64,000 bases of DNA, taken from NCBI GenBank assembly GCA_024867545.1, contig JANFNE010000082.1:1-64000 (forward strand), written 5' to 3'. This DNA is from Phytopythium helicoides (lineage: Eukaryota > Oomycota > Peronosporomycetes > Pythiales > Pythiaceae). This document shows positions 30,940-42,315 of the stretch, one piece after another. The notes beneath the pieces are model-generated. The model was not told the DNA's origin. It searched no databases and worked only from the letters and a program-made list of their open reading frames with translations. A program made the translations under genes and the position numbers. Numbering within the stretch: position 1 is the stretch's first letter; each line of letters starts with the position of its first letter.

Positions 30940-33900
30940 ATGGCGACCAACGTCTTCGCGCTGGTGCGTGGGTCGCCGCTGCATGAAGGCGCTGGCCGCT
31001 CACGCTCCGCGTTTATCTCGCCGTTTGTATGCAGGGCGCGCTGCGGGCGCTCGAGTGGCGCGTGTACCGCGCGATCGCGAGCGACGGAGACGCGCTGGGC
31101 GCTCGGCTGCGTCGTCTGCAGCAGAGCGAGGCGCTGAGCGTGCTGCAGCGCGGGGAAGGAGGCGAGCGGGACGAGCCGGCGGAGCTCTGGGTGTTCGGCG
31201 TGAATGGGGCGAGGGCGGAGGGCGACGACGCGGGCCGCGGGCTTTCCGGTGCGTTCGCTGCGGCGGTTTCTGTGAGGGGAGGGAGCGCGGGGCTGAAGTG
31301 GACGACGCAGTGTGGGCCGACGGCGTGTGGAGGGCGGAGGAGGGGGCCGCCATGCCCGACAACGTGCTGCGGCGGTTCTTTGCGGCGCTGAGGCTGCTGG
31401 CGGCCCGCGCGCTGCTGGCCAAGAGCGAGTTCGTGCTCGACGGCGAGCGGTTCGCGCCGAACGAGGCCAGGTTCCTCTACCGCCGGCCGGCGCTCGCGCG
31501 GCTGGACTGTCTGGATGTGTTCCTGGACGAGCAGCACCCGGGACCTAGCTTTGAGCTGCACTTTCAGGTGCTGCTTCCGTCCAACCTGCTCACCGTGACG
31601 GTGGATGTCGCCGCGAGCGACGACCTGCAGCCCAACCTGACCGCGGCCTCGTGGGAGCGGCTGTTTAACCTCCCGGCGGAGGCGGAGCCGGCCATGGTCG
31701 ACGTGTGGCACATTGACGACAGCCTCGCGCCTCGCATTGTGGCAGAAACCCGCCACAAAGACGTGGTGGCGCGCTTCCGGTCGGTCACGCGAAAGAAGCA
31801 TAGTAGGCATGGCAGTGAATCCGACGGCGCTAACGACCAAGATAACGACAAGAAGGGAGACGAAAATGACGAGAATGCAGAGGACGATGAGGACGAGGCA
31901 GGTCATGATGGCGACAGCGAGGCTGGTGACGAACTCTCGCGACGGGGTCATAACGCCGCCAAGAAGAAGAGAAAACGCGCAGGAGTCAACGAGCAGGCAG
32001 AAAATGACGATTCGATCGCACCAGTCTCGCCCGACACGCATGTCAATTCGCCCGATGCGTCCGTTCCCATCGTCTGCATGACATTTCCTCATGACTCAGA
32101 AGCGGAATTGCGACCAGCTCGAGATGTGCAGCTGTATAGGCGAAAACGGAATCGGACCAAGGATAAAACTTCCAACTCGCCTGCTCTGGCTGTTACATTT
32201 GGCGAGCAGTCTGTTGTGACTGCAACCTCCAGCGTGGTGAACGATTCTTCAAAGCGCCCGTGGGTGCCCCAGGACCTCCTTGGCCACCAGCTCACTTCGA
32301 ATGCGAACCGTCGACCAGGATCATTTCCCATCAAGACCGAATCGAAGCCGACGCTGAGCGTTGCTGTGTCGCTGGTGGAGTCGCTGTCCCATAACGAGCA
32401 GCAGGAGGTATTAGATTCAAGACCTGTGAAGACCCATCCACTTTTACAAGCGCTTCAAGACTATGTGGAGAACGAAGCTAGTGAATCGCTAAAACAGGCT
32501 ATCGAGCGCCAGAAATTTCCCAAGACGAAAGTGGTTGCAAACGCCGCGGCATTCCTCCCCAGTCCAGCCCAAGGGCCTCTGATACTGTCAGCAGTCAACC
32601 ACATGACCGCTCAACGATTGCAGCTGCGTCTTCTGTCAAAAGAATTTGATCATTGGCGGTGTGGATACGATAGCCGACGAGGTTTCAAGAAACATCGTCG
32701 ATATACCTCACGGTCGAATCAAAACAGGCTGCTTCTTGGGTTCTCTGCGGCGAAGCTGGATGAATGGTCGTACCAACGTGCGTTGGAGTACTCCAAAAAA
32801 GATGGCAAGGATGTGTACGTTGCTCGGGACAGTGAGATTTCGATAGGAGTGGAAGTTGCAGCTTCAGATGCGGTGATGGAATGGGGAAGTATCGGTAAAT
32901 GCGACAATTGGGCGGTGGGCAGCGGTTCTGACAATTCAGTGGCTGCTACCCTCGACAAGAAAGTGATTGCAGCACAGCTTCAGCCGTATTTGGAAGCAAT
33001 GTCGAGTCGTATAAAGGATCCAGATTCGCCGAACTCACCTACTACTCCCACCAGGAGTAAGCTCCAGTCTCTGATCAAGACGGAAGGATCCTGGATGACT
33101 CTGGAGTCGTATCTGCAAGCATCAACAAGTTCTGAGCCAAAGGAAGGCGACAATGATTTGAGCAAGGGCCAGATTCGATTGCTAGAGTCAGAGAGTTTGC
33201 TACCTGCCCTGTGTGTTGCAACCGCCGACTCTGGCTACCAGATCGCCCCGCCAACCCTCTCTGAATATTTATTGCGCAATTTGCATCCGGTCTCTTCGCC
33301 AAAGCCTGCGGACTACGTTGTCGTGTGCCCTCATTCGCCATCTCAATGGCTTGGCTCACTAGTGCTATCGTATTTGACAAGCTTCCGAAGTGTGTATGCG
33401 CGAAGCAACATGGGCGATCTGGTGCCTGTGGACATTTCTGGGCTTGCTGGGAACGATGATGTGAGCATTGATGCCCCCAATGCAACCTTGCTGCTCGAGT
33501 GTGCGGGACTGCAAACGATGTTTTTGCTAACTTTCGGTCAGCGGGGGCGATGCTTCGCCCGCTACTCAGCGCTGGGGTCAAAAAGCAAGCTTTCGCGCGA
33601 TCTCCGGTTGGGAATGTGGTATTCCTAGTGGCTCCATTCCGGCGAAACGATATCCAGCACAAGCTGTGGATGCTAGGCGCATTCGCTTCTGGTCTGTTTG
33701 ACTGGAAAACGCTTGAAGATGCAGATGGATACGTCTCTAGAGGCAAATTCTTGGAGAGGCAGCGTCACGATCGAAATCCTGTACTTGGATGACTTATTCG
33801 CAACGGAGCTCAATCCAAGTCCGCACGCGATGATGGCTGAATGCTTTTCGCTCTTTGACCGCGTTGGTGAAAGTGTGTCCCTAACCCCGCTTGCGTCTGC

Positions 33901-34762
33901 AAGCAACGGGATCGCAGACACTCAAGCTCGCACACGATACATTCGTGAGAAGCTGTACACGGTGAGCGACTGGCGCGAGCAAGCTGATGCGAAGTCAAGT
34001 CCATTTGTTCATGGCGGATACACTATCTCGAGCGATGGCAAATGGCTTGTCTTTGCATGCATTGACTCCGTTGGGTCGGTTTGCGAGTCTCGCGCCGTCT
34101 CACTGAATGGCGTAGAGTTGTCTTCCGCGCTCGCGCGCATGATGACTACCATGGTTGAGTTTGTGACGCTTCTGGGCGAACAGGCTGTCCTAGTGGTGAC
34201 ACGCCTAAACGTCGACGGTGATAGTCGAATGGACGATAGCGAGCTCTTCGCGTGGGACGAGTTACGTGCGAGCCATTGGGATTCCATCCTTCCAATGGAT
34301 GGCGAGGCAGCTGCATTGGCTACCCGAGTCTCACTCACGGTGCTATCGGTCACTCCCCGACACGAGCTGCAGCCGCGGGATAACGAAGCTAGTGCCTTGG
34401 TTATTGGTGCTCACCATGGACTAATGGTTCACTCACCACACGCCGATAGCAGCACGAGCCGCGTGAGTGCTTGCGTGAATATGTTTGGCAACTCAAGCAC
34501 CAGTTGGTCAGCTGAGCTTGCGAATCGGGCGCCTGTCGTGCTGCAGCTGACTCATCTCCGAGATCTATCGACTGATTCGGATGACGCTGCGCCGATCGAA
34601 CCGATCCTCCGCGACTTCCATGCTCTGTCATTTCTGACAACAAACCCGGTGACAGGCGCTCGCGAGTCACCACTTCCACTTCACCTAGCTGTTATCCGGT
34701 CCAAAGCGAAGCAGCTTAATCTGCTGCAAGCGCAACTGGCGGCGAGATCGCTGTCGTCATGA
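30940..34762 (+). CDS. MED13: Mediator complex subunit 13-like protein
   Basis: Five exons: 30940-30963, 31035-31248, 31299-33500, 33542-33695, 33763-34762 (about 1,197 aa). MED13 belongs to the CDK8 kinase module that regulates RNA polymerase II transcription. Spliced, the N-terminus reads MATNVFALGALRALEWRVY, matching the MED13 N-terminal signature (TNVF-x-L-x-x-L-x-W-R-x-Y). A conserved beta-rich N-terminal region (to about residue 270) is followed by an acidic Lys/Asp/Glu-rich disordered linker. The C-terminal PIWI-like module includes YVVVCPHSPSQWLGSLVLSY. The protein is short for MED13 (animal proteins exceed 2,000 aa). The 33501-33541 intron is only 41 nt but has a CTAAC branch site and restores frame; the next intron limit (33696-33762) is less sure. 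Confidence 0.75.
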
Positions 34763-35074
34763 TTCGATCCAAATACTCGAAAGGTGTAGGGAGCCACCAG
34801 AAGCAAGCATTTAGAGACACCAAAGGTTGATACAAAGCAATGTTTCAGGTATCACGCTAGATTTCCGCACTAAGCACCCGCATCATGACGACCCCACATC
34901 GAATTTGTCAACCTAGCGTGCAGCAATCGCTCAGGCACATCTTGGCCGATCCGAATGCTTTTCATTTTTAGCCCGGTATTTCTGGCACGAGAGCGACATG
35001 GCGTCGATGTTTGCTTGTCCCAACGCGCAGTCGAAGAATTGCTCAATAAGCATCTTGCCGTTTTGCGTGGCAAC
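34763..35074. other. intergenic region
   Basis: About 310 bp between MED13 and the SNARE gene. The SNARE frame is open upstream of its ATG as far as 34955, so a longer 5' coding exon is possible. Nothing else was seen. Confidence 0.45.
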
Positions 35075-36269
35075 ATGGCCAACAGCACCTCGCCCGCGTT
35101 CGATCGGTACTTGGGGGACTACACGAGCGCTCGTAGCGATGCGCTGCGAGCCATCGAGCTTTATGCAAAGAGTTCGAACGCAGGTTTGGCGACGAGCGCT
35201 GGTTGATGCTTGATTTCGCCTTGGGTGATTGATGAAGTTGCTCTTTGCAGCAAAGAGAGAAGAGCTCGTCGTGGATGCGCGAAGTGCTGTTGATGAAGTG
35301 GAGCGATACGTATGCGCCCTCCTTTTTGTTGCCTCGATGTTTGTCTCTATGCAGTGTGGTGACTAATGGAACGCACAGATTCGCGTGCTCGAGAATGAAG
35401 CCAAGGAAGGGAATCCATCTGCGGCCGCCAAGCGCAAAATGAATGCCCAGGTAAAGGGTGTGCTACGCGCCGAGTTTATGCCGAATGCCTGCTCACGTAT
35501 TCTGTGGCACAGATTCTGCACTGTCAGACAGAGCTGACGAGTCTGCGTGCGAGCCTTGAGAAAGAAATCTTGGTCGGCGACGCACGCGGCATTAATGCCA
35601 AGTCGAAGATTGACGGCAACGAGCCCGATGCAAATGACCCGGTGCGTGTGAAAACGACAATTGCCTAATTGTCTACTAGTCACTGACGAACGAACTAAAC
35701 ACGCGTGCAGAAACAACAAACGGTTCGAATCGCCGAGCGGATCGACAGGTGAGATCTGTATGCAAGCGTTGTATCACATAAATCTGCTGACTTTGAGGTT
35801 CTATTAGGACTGGTCGCCACTTGGACGAGGCACAGCGCACGCTTGCCGAGACGGAAGCTATTGGTGCGCCTACGTATTATTTGCTGCGTTTGGTCTAGAA
35901 AACTGACATGATCTTCCCGATAGCAAACAATGTGTCCAACAATCTCATGGAGCAGCGTAACCAGCTCGAGCATGCGCAGATGAACGTACGTTCTTGACGG
36001 ATGTACAAAGCTGAGACCAGCTATTAGGCGGGCTGACTGATGCGTTTCAAATACCCTAGGTCGACCAGACTCGTGTGGATACGGACGAAGCTGGGGGGCA
36101 TCTACGACGCCTCGCATGCAAGGCTATCACGAGCAAAATCGTGCTGATTGTCATCATTCTGGCTCTCATGGTAGCGATTGCGCTGGTGTCGTACTACAAG
36201 TGGTACCCACGCAACAAGAAGGACTACCTGGGCATCCTACCGTCCAGCAATTCAACATCGGGGTCATAA
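35075..36269 (+). CDS. Vti1-like Qb-SNARE
   Basis: Eight small exons: 35075-35183, 35251-35309, 35379-35450, 35513-35641, 35711-35748, 35808-35863, 35924-35985, 36060-36269; 244 aa, all phases consistent. It should act in endosomal/Golgi vesicle fusion. The N-terminal part is helical (Habc-like). The SNARE motif covers about residues 135-195 with heptad hydrophobics and a glutamine zero layer in NNLMEQRNQLEHA. The C-terminal anchor is LIVIILALMVAIALVSYY followed by a basic, polar tail. The QRxQ spacing and length fit Vti1 better than Gos1; the exact orthology is inferred. It is convergent with CCDC77. Confidence 0.78.
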
Positions 36270-36369
36270 GCAACATTTTCCGGTTCAGTAGGAGAAAACA
36301 GGCGTTTGTGGTAACTATCCAACAGCCCAGCACTTCTATTGCCGGCCTTGCTCATCCTCTCTGTGTTTT

Positions 36370-38159
36370 TCATGCTTCTGCTAAGTCTGCTGACAGTTCT
36401 GCAATCCGATGCTGCAGAGCCGCGATTTCGTCGCTCAATTCGTTGGAAGTGAGTGTGTAGTTCTCGTCTGGATTAGGGAAACGAAATAGTAAGACCAACT
36501 TGAACGGGTCCCCTCCGAATCACAGCAAGCACACATATTCGTACCGAGTCGCAATGCCTCGCGCTCCTGTGCAGTCAGTCGACGTCCGTAGTGCATGACC
36601 TCGAGCTTTTGCAAATGACGTTTGAGGCTGGCAATATCTCTCGAGAAACCTTCCATCTCCATTGCACGCCGCCGGTCTAAACTCCTGTAGCGGGCGCGAA
36701 GCTTCGTTAGGCGCGCTTGCAGATCTTGTATGCGAGCTGTGCACGCTTCTTGGACTGCCGCGTATTGTTCCTTTAGAATATGCAAATCGCGCTCGCGAGA
36801 GATTGCTTGTGCGCGGAATGTCAACGCTGTTTGATTGCCCTCTCTCTAGCAACCTCCTGAGTTCTCGCGCTCGCGTTCGACTTGCAGTTTCACTTCATCT
36901 CGCTCCTGCTTGAAAGCCTCAACTTTCTTGCTCATGGAATGCAACTCCTCGTGGGCCTCGCGCTCCTGCTGCTGGGATTGATGACGAAGTATCAAGAAGT
37001 CTTTGGTGGTCTGGGTAAGCACTCTTTGAGTTTTCTCGGCTTGCTTTTCCATTAGCTCTAGCTTCTGCTCGAGCTCTTGCTGATGGCGTAGCAATGCGGC
37101 TTTCTCCTCGGCGAATTGATCTACGAGATGCTACTCGTGCATACATGACGAAGGTTAACTTCATCGTGTACCAAAAATACAGACACAACAAGTTAGAGCA
37201 TACCCGAGTCTTCGCCTCTGCAAGCTGTTGGTGCTGCTCAAGCTGCTTACGGAGGCTCTCGACGGTTGCGCTGAGCTCCCCCGTCTGCTCGTTCGGCATG
37301 TAAACGGTGCGCAGCACCTTGGACCCTGGCACAACACGAACGTTTGGCTTGATTTGTCTGCCTACACCATGGGCTGCAAAGTTCTGCTGCTGATTCTCAG
37401 TGTCTCGAAATTCGCCAGAACTTGATGCCACCGATGACGACGAGCTCCTCCTCCGACTGGGCTCGCGCATCCGCTCGGACGCAATGTGCATCGTCGACGG
37501 GTAAGCGTACGTGCGAGGCGCCGGAACCGGGAAGTTCGCTCGCGCCCCAGGTCTGCAGTCGCGCATGAACGTGACCTGCTCTGTGATGGGCTGCGTGAGC
37601 TCCAGCAGGTGTCGGATCTTGTCGCGGTCCTGCTGCTCGCGACGTCGCAGCTCGCTGTTCTCCGCCTCAAGGTCGATCCGCGCGCGCTTGGCCTCAAACA
37701 GCGCTGCATTAGCCTTGCGCAGCTCCTCCTTGACCTCTTGCAGCTGCAAACCCGTCAGCCTCTGCCGTCTTTTCGCCACAGCCAAGCCGCTCGGAAGCGC
37801 ACCTCGTCCGTCCTGGCGCGCAGCTCCCACTTGAGGCGGTGCGTCTCCTCCTTGGACACCTGCAAGATACCCACAGCAGCGCTTTAAGCAGTCTGAAGAG
37901 CGTAGCAGAGCCCCGAGGAGCAAGCGAGCGACACCTCAATCTGCGCCAGGCGGTCGAGCGTGAGCTGCCGCTCGCTCTGGAAGTCGTCGCAGCGCCGCCG
38001 GTAGAACGCGAGCAGCGCCGCCGCGTCTTCGCCCGTCGCGTCCGCTGGTCGCTTGGCGTCTTGAGCGTCGGACGCCACGCTGTTGCGCCTGCTAACAGAG
38101 AAGCTGGAGCGCGGCGAGCCGAGCGAGAGCAGCTCGCCATCTCCGCCGCTTGGCGGCAT
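36370..38159 (-). CDS. CCDC77: CCDC77-like coiled-coil (centriolar/flagellar) protein
   Basis: Exons: 38159-37935, 37859-37803, 37743-37204, 37130-about 36854, about 36826-36506, 36467-36370; about 505 aa against 488 in human CCDC77. Family landmarks are LLAFYRRRCDDF near the N-terminus, THRLKWELRARTDE, ENSELRRREQQDRDKIRHLL and QVTFMRDCRPG; the rest is coiled coil. CCDC77 is a centrosome/basal-body protein of flagellated eukaryotes, which suits zoospores. An in-frame TAG at 36846-36848 separates two coiled-coil blocks in the same frame. It can be removed by a 27-nt intron (36853-36827) or a 102-nt intron (GTGAAA at 36893 to GAG at 36792), the latter being more normal. The last intron is 38 nt, or 56 nt with an earlier donor. 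Confidence 0.72.
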
Positions 38160-38381
38160 GGCGGTTGCCTTTCTGGCGCGGAAATGGAGGTAGTTCGCGG
38201 ATATGATTGGTGGAAAGGGGGAGGGAGAAGTGTTTTAGCCAATCAGACACTTGGGGGAAAATTACTGTGGTACAAATAGGGAGGAGTATGGGGAGCACCT
38301 CCGAGGTGCTCCGCTCAAGGCGGCGCTTCTATCGCGCGGGCCACGCTCAAACCGAGGGGGGAAGATGCACTACCGGAGGGC

Positions 38382-39583
38382 TTATAATTGCGTCTGCAGC
38401 CGCTGGATGATCCGCAGCAGCTCCGGCGCGTCCGGACGCACGTCCGGGTCCGAGTCCATGCAGCGCGCTGCCAGGTCGCGCACGAGCTTGGGGCAGTCGG
38501 CGCCCAGTCGTCGGCCGCATGTTGCGCTTGATCACCATCTGCACGATCTTCATGCCCTGCAGCTTCTTCCCAGAGTCGTCGCGCTTGTCAGAGTACGGCA
38601 CCTGGTGCGTGTCCAGCTCCGACATCACGATGCCGAACGAGTAAATGTCCGCCTTCTCCTGTGTACTTCTTCCCATCAGCACCTCCGGCGCCGTCCAGTA
38701 GATCGTACCGACTCCTGCAGTCATCGTGTCCTCCACCGAACGCTCACGACTGATGCCGAAGTCGCTCAGCTTGGCACGGAACGCATCGTCCAGCAGAATG
38801 TTCTTGGACTTGAGGTCGCGGTGGATGACCTTGGGGGAGAGCGAGTGGAGGTATCCGATGGCGTCGGCGACGTCCTCGGCGAGGAAAATCTTGTGGTCGC
38901 GCCAGTTGAGCTGGCCCACTCGGCGCTTGAGGAACCCGTACAGGTCGCCCTTGGCCATGTACTCTGTGACTGCGCACAGGTCGTTGGTGGCGCTCCACGA
39001 GACGCCGACAAACTCGACGATCTTCGGGTGGGAGAAGCTGGCCATGAGCTTGATCTCCGCGCCGAAGCACTCAATCTCCTTCTCGTCGTTCTTCTTCTCG
39101 TTGAGGATGCGCTTGACGGCCACCTGTCTGTTCTCGAGCTGCGCGAGCCAGACCTCTCCGAACGCGCCCTTGGACAGCACGCGCGTGAAGTAGAGCGACG
39201 AGTACGGGATGCGCTCTCTTCCGAGCGCCGGGTTGGCCTGGAACTCCTCGAGCACGCGCGCCGCCACCTGTCTCGAGCGCGCGAGGTCGGCGCTCTCGGC
39301 CGCATTGTTGTTGTTCGCGGGCGAGCGCGCCTGCGGCCTGTGGCCGTTCGCATTCCCCCCGCTGCCGTTCCTGGGCGGCTCGTGCTTGAACTGCTGCTGC
39401 TGCTGCGGTGGCTGCGTGGGGCGCGGCGCCGCCTTGGGCTGCGAGCCGTTGCGCGGCCGCGCCGGGTCGTTGTCGTACGCGCGTCGCTGCTGCTCGGGCC
39501 GTCGGCGCTCGTCCACGCGCGGCGCAGGCTTGGGCCTGCGCTCCGCCGCGCCAGGATGCACGTCGTAGGGGTTGGCGCCTCGC

Positions 39584-39616
<33 letters not shown>

Positions 39617-39768
39617 TGCTGGTACTGCGGCCGGTGCTGCTGGAACTGGTGCTGGTTGTACTGCTGGCGGCCGCGGCCGTCGCCCATGTCGAGCTGCCCC
39701 GCCGTGGGCAGAGTGATGGTTTCGGGGAAGGCCCCGTTGCCCTTGGCGCTCGACTGGCACATGCCCAT
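38382..39768 (-). CDS. N-myristoylated TKL-type protein kinase (frame-damaged C-terminus)
   Basis: Starts MGMCQSSAKG: Gly2 and Ser6 fit N-myristoylation and Cys4 fits palmitoylation, so the kinase is probably membrane-attached. A Gln/Pro/Asn-rich disordered region (about residues 20-170) precedes the kinase domain: GAFGEVW loop, AVKRIL lysine, IHRDLKSKNILLDD, SDFGISRERS, WTAPEVL. Two single-base changes relative to the paralogue at 40731 (a missing G near 38673, an extra one near 38659) cancel out and alter only the residues between them. A further extra base near 38508 shifts the end: without it the frame runs into DSDPDVRP and a stop at 38382, as in the paralogue; as written it reads on to 38347. 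Could be assembly error. Confidence 0.75.
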
Positions 39769-40178
39769 GGCTCGCTGGCTGCTTGGCGCGCGCGCGCGTC
39801 GAGAGGACTTGGGCGCGGCGGCGGTCAAATGGCGGACTGCCTGCCACTTGCCGTTTCTTCCGCGGGCGCGCCGCTTTTTGAAAGGAGGTAGGGTGCATAG
39901 CGGCTATATCTGGGAATAGTTTGGACCGCGCGGCATTTCGGCCAATCACGCGCGGGGAAAAATCCAGTCAGTCTCGAAAGACGTACGGCGCGCCCCGCCT
40001 TGTGCGCCAGAGACGGGGCGGACCCATACAACCGACAAGTGTCGCGCCGTACGTAATTCGTAATTCGTACGGTACGCCCCGTGAATATCCACCAAATTAT
40101 CCACTCGGGCGGAGCTGCTCGCGCTTTTTGGCGGGCGCCGCTACCTGCCGCAGCTATCCTTCAAGGTAGCGAGCGGCG

Positions 40179-40592
40179 CTACATGTAGCGTCCGACTTGT
40201 GTATTGGTGGCGTCCTCGATGGCTTCCGCGGCCTCCATGAAAGGTGCCAATTGCAGCTCGATGGGCGTCACGTCAACGTCGCGAACGCACGCTCGACGCT
40301 CTGCCTGCGCCTGCACGGCACGAGGCAGCGCGTGTACCACGGCCACGCACGCGTCCGTTGATCTGCGAGTTGCAGCGTCGACGACGCGATGGCGCGGATC
40401 GAATCGAATCGAATCGGCCGGTCGACCGATCGATCGATGGACCGAGGCCTGACTCACGGCTCGCCTTCAGAATTGGCGTTGAAGTGCGCGGGAGCAGCTG
40501 GCCGTGTCGCACTCGCGAATTTGCTGCGCGGTGCTCGCTTCGACCACCACATGGGCCGGCCCGCTGATCGTCAGGGACACCAGCTGATCCAT
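40179..40592 (-). CDS. small two-exon gene, unknown function
   Basis: Exons 40592-40513 and 40362-40179 joined across a 150-nt intron (donor GTGCGA, acceptor CTCGCAG); 87 aa starting MDQLVSLTISGPAHVVVEAS. The splice joins STAQQIRE to STDACVAVVHALPRAVQAQA without a stop. No domain recognised. It is Ala/Val-rich with an acidic C-terminal helix (FMEAAEAIEDATN). The intron contains a GATC-rich run (about 40400-40440). It lies between the two TKL kinases on the same strand. An upstream exon cannot be excluded. Confidence 0.35.
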
Positions 40593-40730
40593 TCGCGCAG
40601 CGACATGTTGCTCCGAATGTGGGGCGGGAGGTCTGCATAGGCGCCGCAACCAGCGACCTTCCATCGAAAAAAAACAAAAAAAAATGAGGAATGGGAGCGA
40701 CTGACGTGGGCACCGCAACTTCTGGAAAGC

Positions 40731-42299
40731 TTAGTCCAGCTCGTCTGCGATGAGCCTAATCTGCCTCAACAGCTCGGTCGCGCTCGGACGCACGTCCGGG
40801 TCCGAGTCCACGCACCGGTCGATCAGGTCCGACACCTGCCACGGAATGTTCGAGGAGAGTGTCGGCCGCATGTTGTGCTTGATCACCGTCTGCACGATCT
40901 TCATGCCCTGCAGCTTCTTGCCAGAGTCGTCGCGCTTGTCAGAGTACGGCACCTGGTGAGTGTCCAGCTCCGACATCACGATACCGAACGAGTAAATGTC
41001 CGCCTTCTCTGTGTACTTCTTCCCCGTCAGCACCTCCGGCGCCGTCCAGTAGATCGTACCGACTCCTGCAGTCATCGTGTCCTCCACCGAACGCTCGCGA
41101 CTGATGCCGAAGTCGCTCAGCTTGGCGCGGAACGCGTCGTCCAGCAGGATGTTCTTGGACTTGAGGTCGCGGTGGATGACCTTGGGGGAGAGCGAGTGGA
41201 GGTATCCGATGGCATCGGCGACGTCCTCGGCGAGGAAAATCTTGTGGTCGCGCCAATTCAGCCGTCCGATGTGCTGCTTCAGAAATCCATAGAGATCGCC
41301 CTTGGCCATGTACTCGGTGATGGCGCAGAGATCAGCGATGTTTGTCCAGGACACACCAACAAACTCGACGATTTTTGGGTGGGAGAAGCTGGCCATGAGC
41401 TTGATCTCCGAAGCGAAACATTCGATCTCCTTCTCGTCGTCCTTCTTCTCCTTCAAAATTCTCTTGATCGCTACTTGTCTGGTCTCGATCTGACCCAGCC
41501 AGACCTCACCAAACGAGCCCTTGGACAGCACTCGAATGTAATAGATCGCAGAATAGTCCACCCTGTGATCTTGAAGTGCAGGCTCAATAGCCAGCTCCTC
41601 CAGTATGTGGTGGAGCGGCTCAGGAGTGGCCGCTTTTCCTGCATGAGTACCGTGATGTCGTCCATGGTGACCAACGCCACGAGCCGCCGCCGTGTAGTTG
41701 CCGTGCCTGTGGTGCTGCTGATATTGTTCCTGCGAGTGTTGCGATGGCCGCTGTTCGTACGCGGCTGGCTCTGCTGCGGGACCGATATAGTCGCTGACTG
41801 ATCCTGCACCTGGGCCTAATGGGAAATACAAGTCGGCAGGCTCCAGGTCATCGTCCGACTTGGCGTCCTGGAAGGCGTCGAGCTCCACCGACTCGAGGTG
41901 TGCTAATCCGTTCGCCTCCAAGCCGTTTGTTGCGGGAACAACTGGTGCCTGGTCGTGCTTCTTCGATTTGCGCACCGGATGCTGATGCTGCTGTTGCTGC
42001 TGCTGCTGACTCTGCTCGTGCCGCTGTCCTACCTGGGCGTCGTGGCCTTCTCCGATCTCCAGGCGGAAGGCGTTGGACGTCGACTCCGGCGCGAACCGCA
42101 AGGTCGTGGCGCGCCTTCGCTTGCGGTTGCGGCGACACCTCCACACTAGAAACGCTGCGGCCACAAACAGCAGCACGATGATGCCAATGCCCACATATAC
42201 CACGATGGAGCCCGAGTCGGTTCCCGTGGACGCGGCCGACGCTGTTGACGCCACGCAGCAAAGCGCTGCCACGACGAGTCCGGAGCACGTCGACTGCAT
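40731..42299 (-). CDS. transmembrane TKL-type receptor-like kinase
   Basis: Single exon, 522 aa. It has a signal peptide (MQSTCSGLVVAALCCVASTA), a very short extracellular stretch of about 10 residues, and a membrane span (VVYVGIGIIVLLFVAAAFLVW) with a strong basic stop-transfer (RCRRNRKRRR). A Gln/His-rich disordered juxtamembrane region follows, then a complete kinase domain from about residue 250: GSFGEVW, AIKRIL, VIHRDLKSKNILLDDAF, SDFGISRERS, GTIYWTAPEVL, DPDVRPSATELL. Catalytic residues are all present. The kinase-domain DNA is nearly identical over long runs to the kinase at 38382-39768, which suggests gene conversion. With almost no ectodomain, it probably signals through a partner. 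Confidence 0.88.
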   Translation of the reverse strand: MQSTCSGLVVAALCCVASTASAASTGTDSGSIVVYVGIGIIVLLFVAAAFLVWRCRRNRKRRRATTLRFAPESTSNAFRLEIGEGHDAQVGQRHEQSQQQQQQQHQHPVRKSKKHDQAPVVPATNGLEANGLAHLESVELDAFQDAKSDDDLEPADLYFPLGPGAGSVSDYIGPAAEPAAYEQRPSQHSQEQYQQHHRHGNYTAAARGVGHHGRHHGTHAGKAATPEPLHHILEELAIEPALQDHRVDYSAIYYIRVLSKGSFGEVWLGQIETRQVAIKRILKEKKDDEKEIECFASEIKLMASFSHPKIVEFVGVSWTNIADLCAITEYMAKGDLYGFLKQHIGRLNWRDHKIFLAEDVADAIGYLHSLSPKVIHRDLKSKNILLDDAFRAKLSDFGISRERSVEDTMTAGVGTIYWTAPEVLTGKKYTEKADIYSFGIVMSELDTHQVPYSDKRDDSGKKLQGMKIVQTVIKHNMRPTLSSNIPWQVSDLIDRCVDSDPDVRPSATELLRQIRLIADELD

Positions 42300-42315
42300 C
42301 TTGAATGAGGCTCAA

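Noticed and set aside
31013..32092. 359-codon minus-strand frame within MED13
   Set aside because: Antisense of a well-supported exon; no homology or signals of its own.
38251..39891. 546-codon plus-strand frame opposite the TKL kinase
   Set aside because: Leu/Arg/His-rich mirror of the kinase exon; no domain and no start context.
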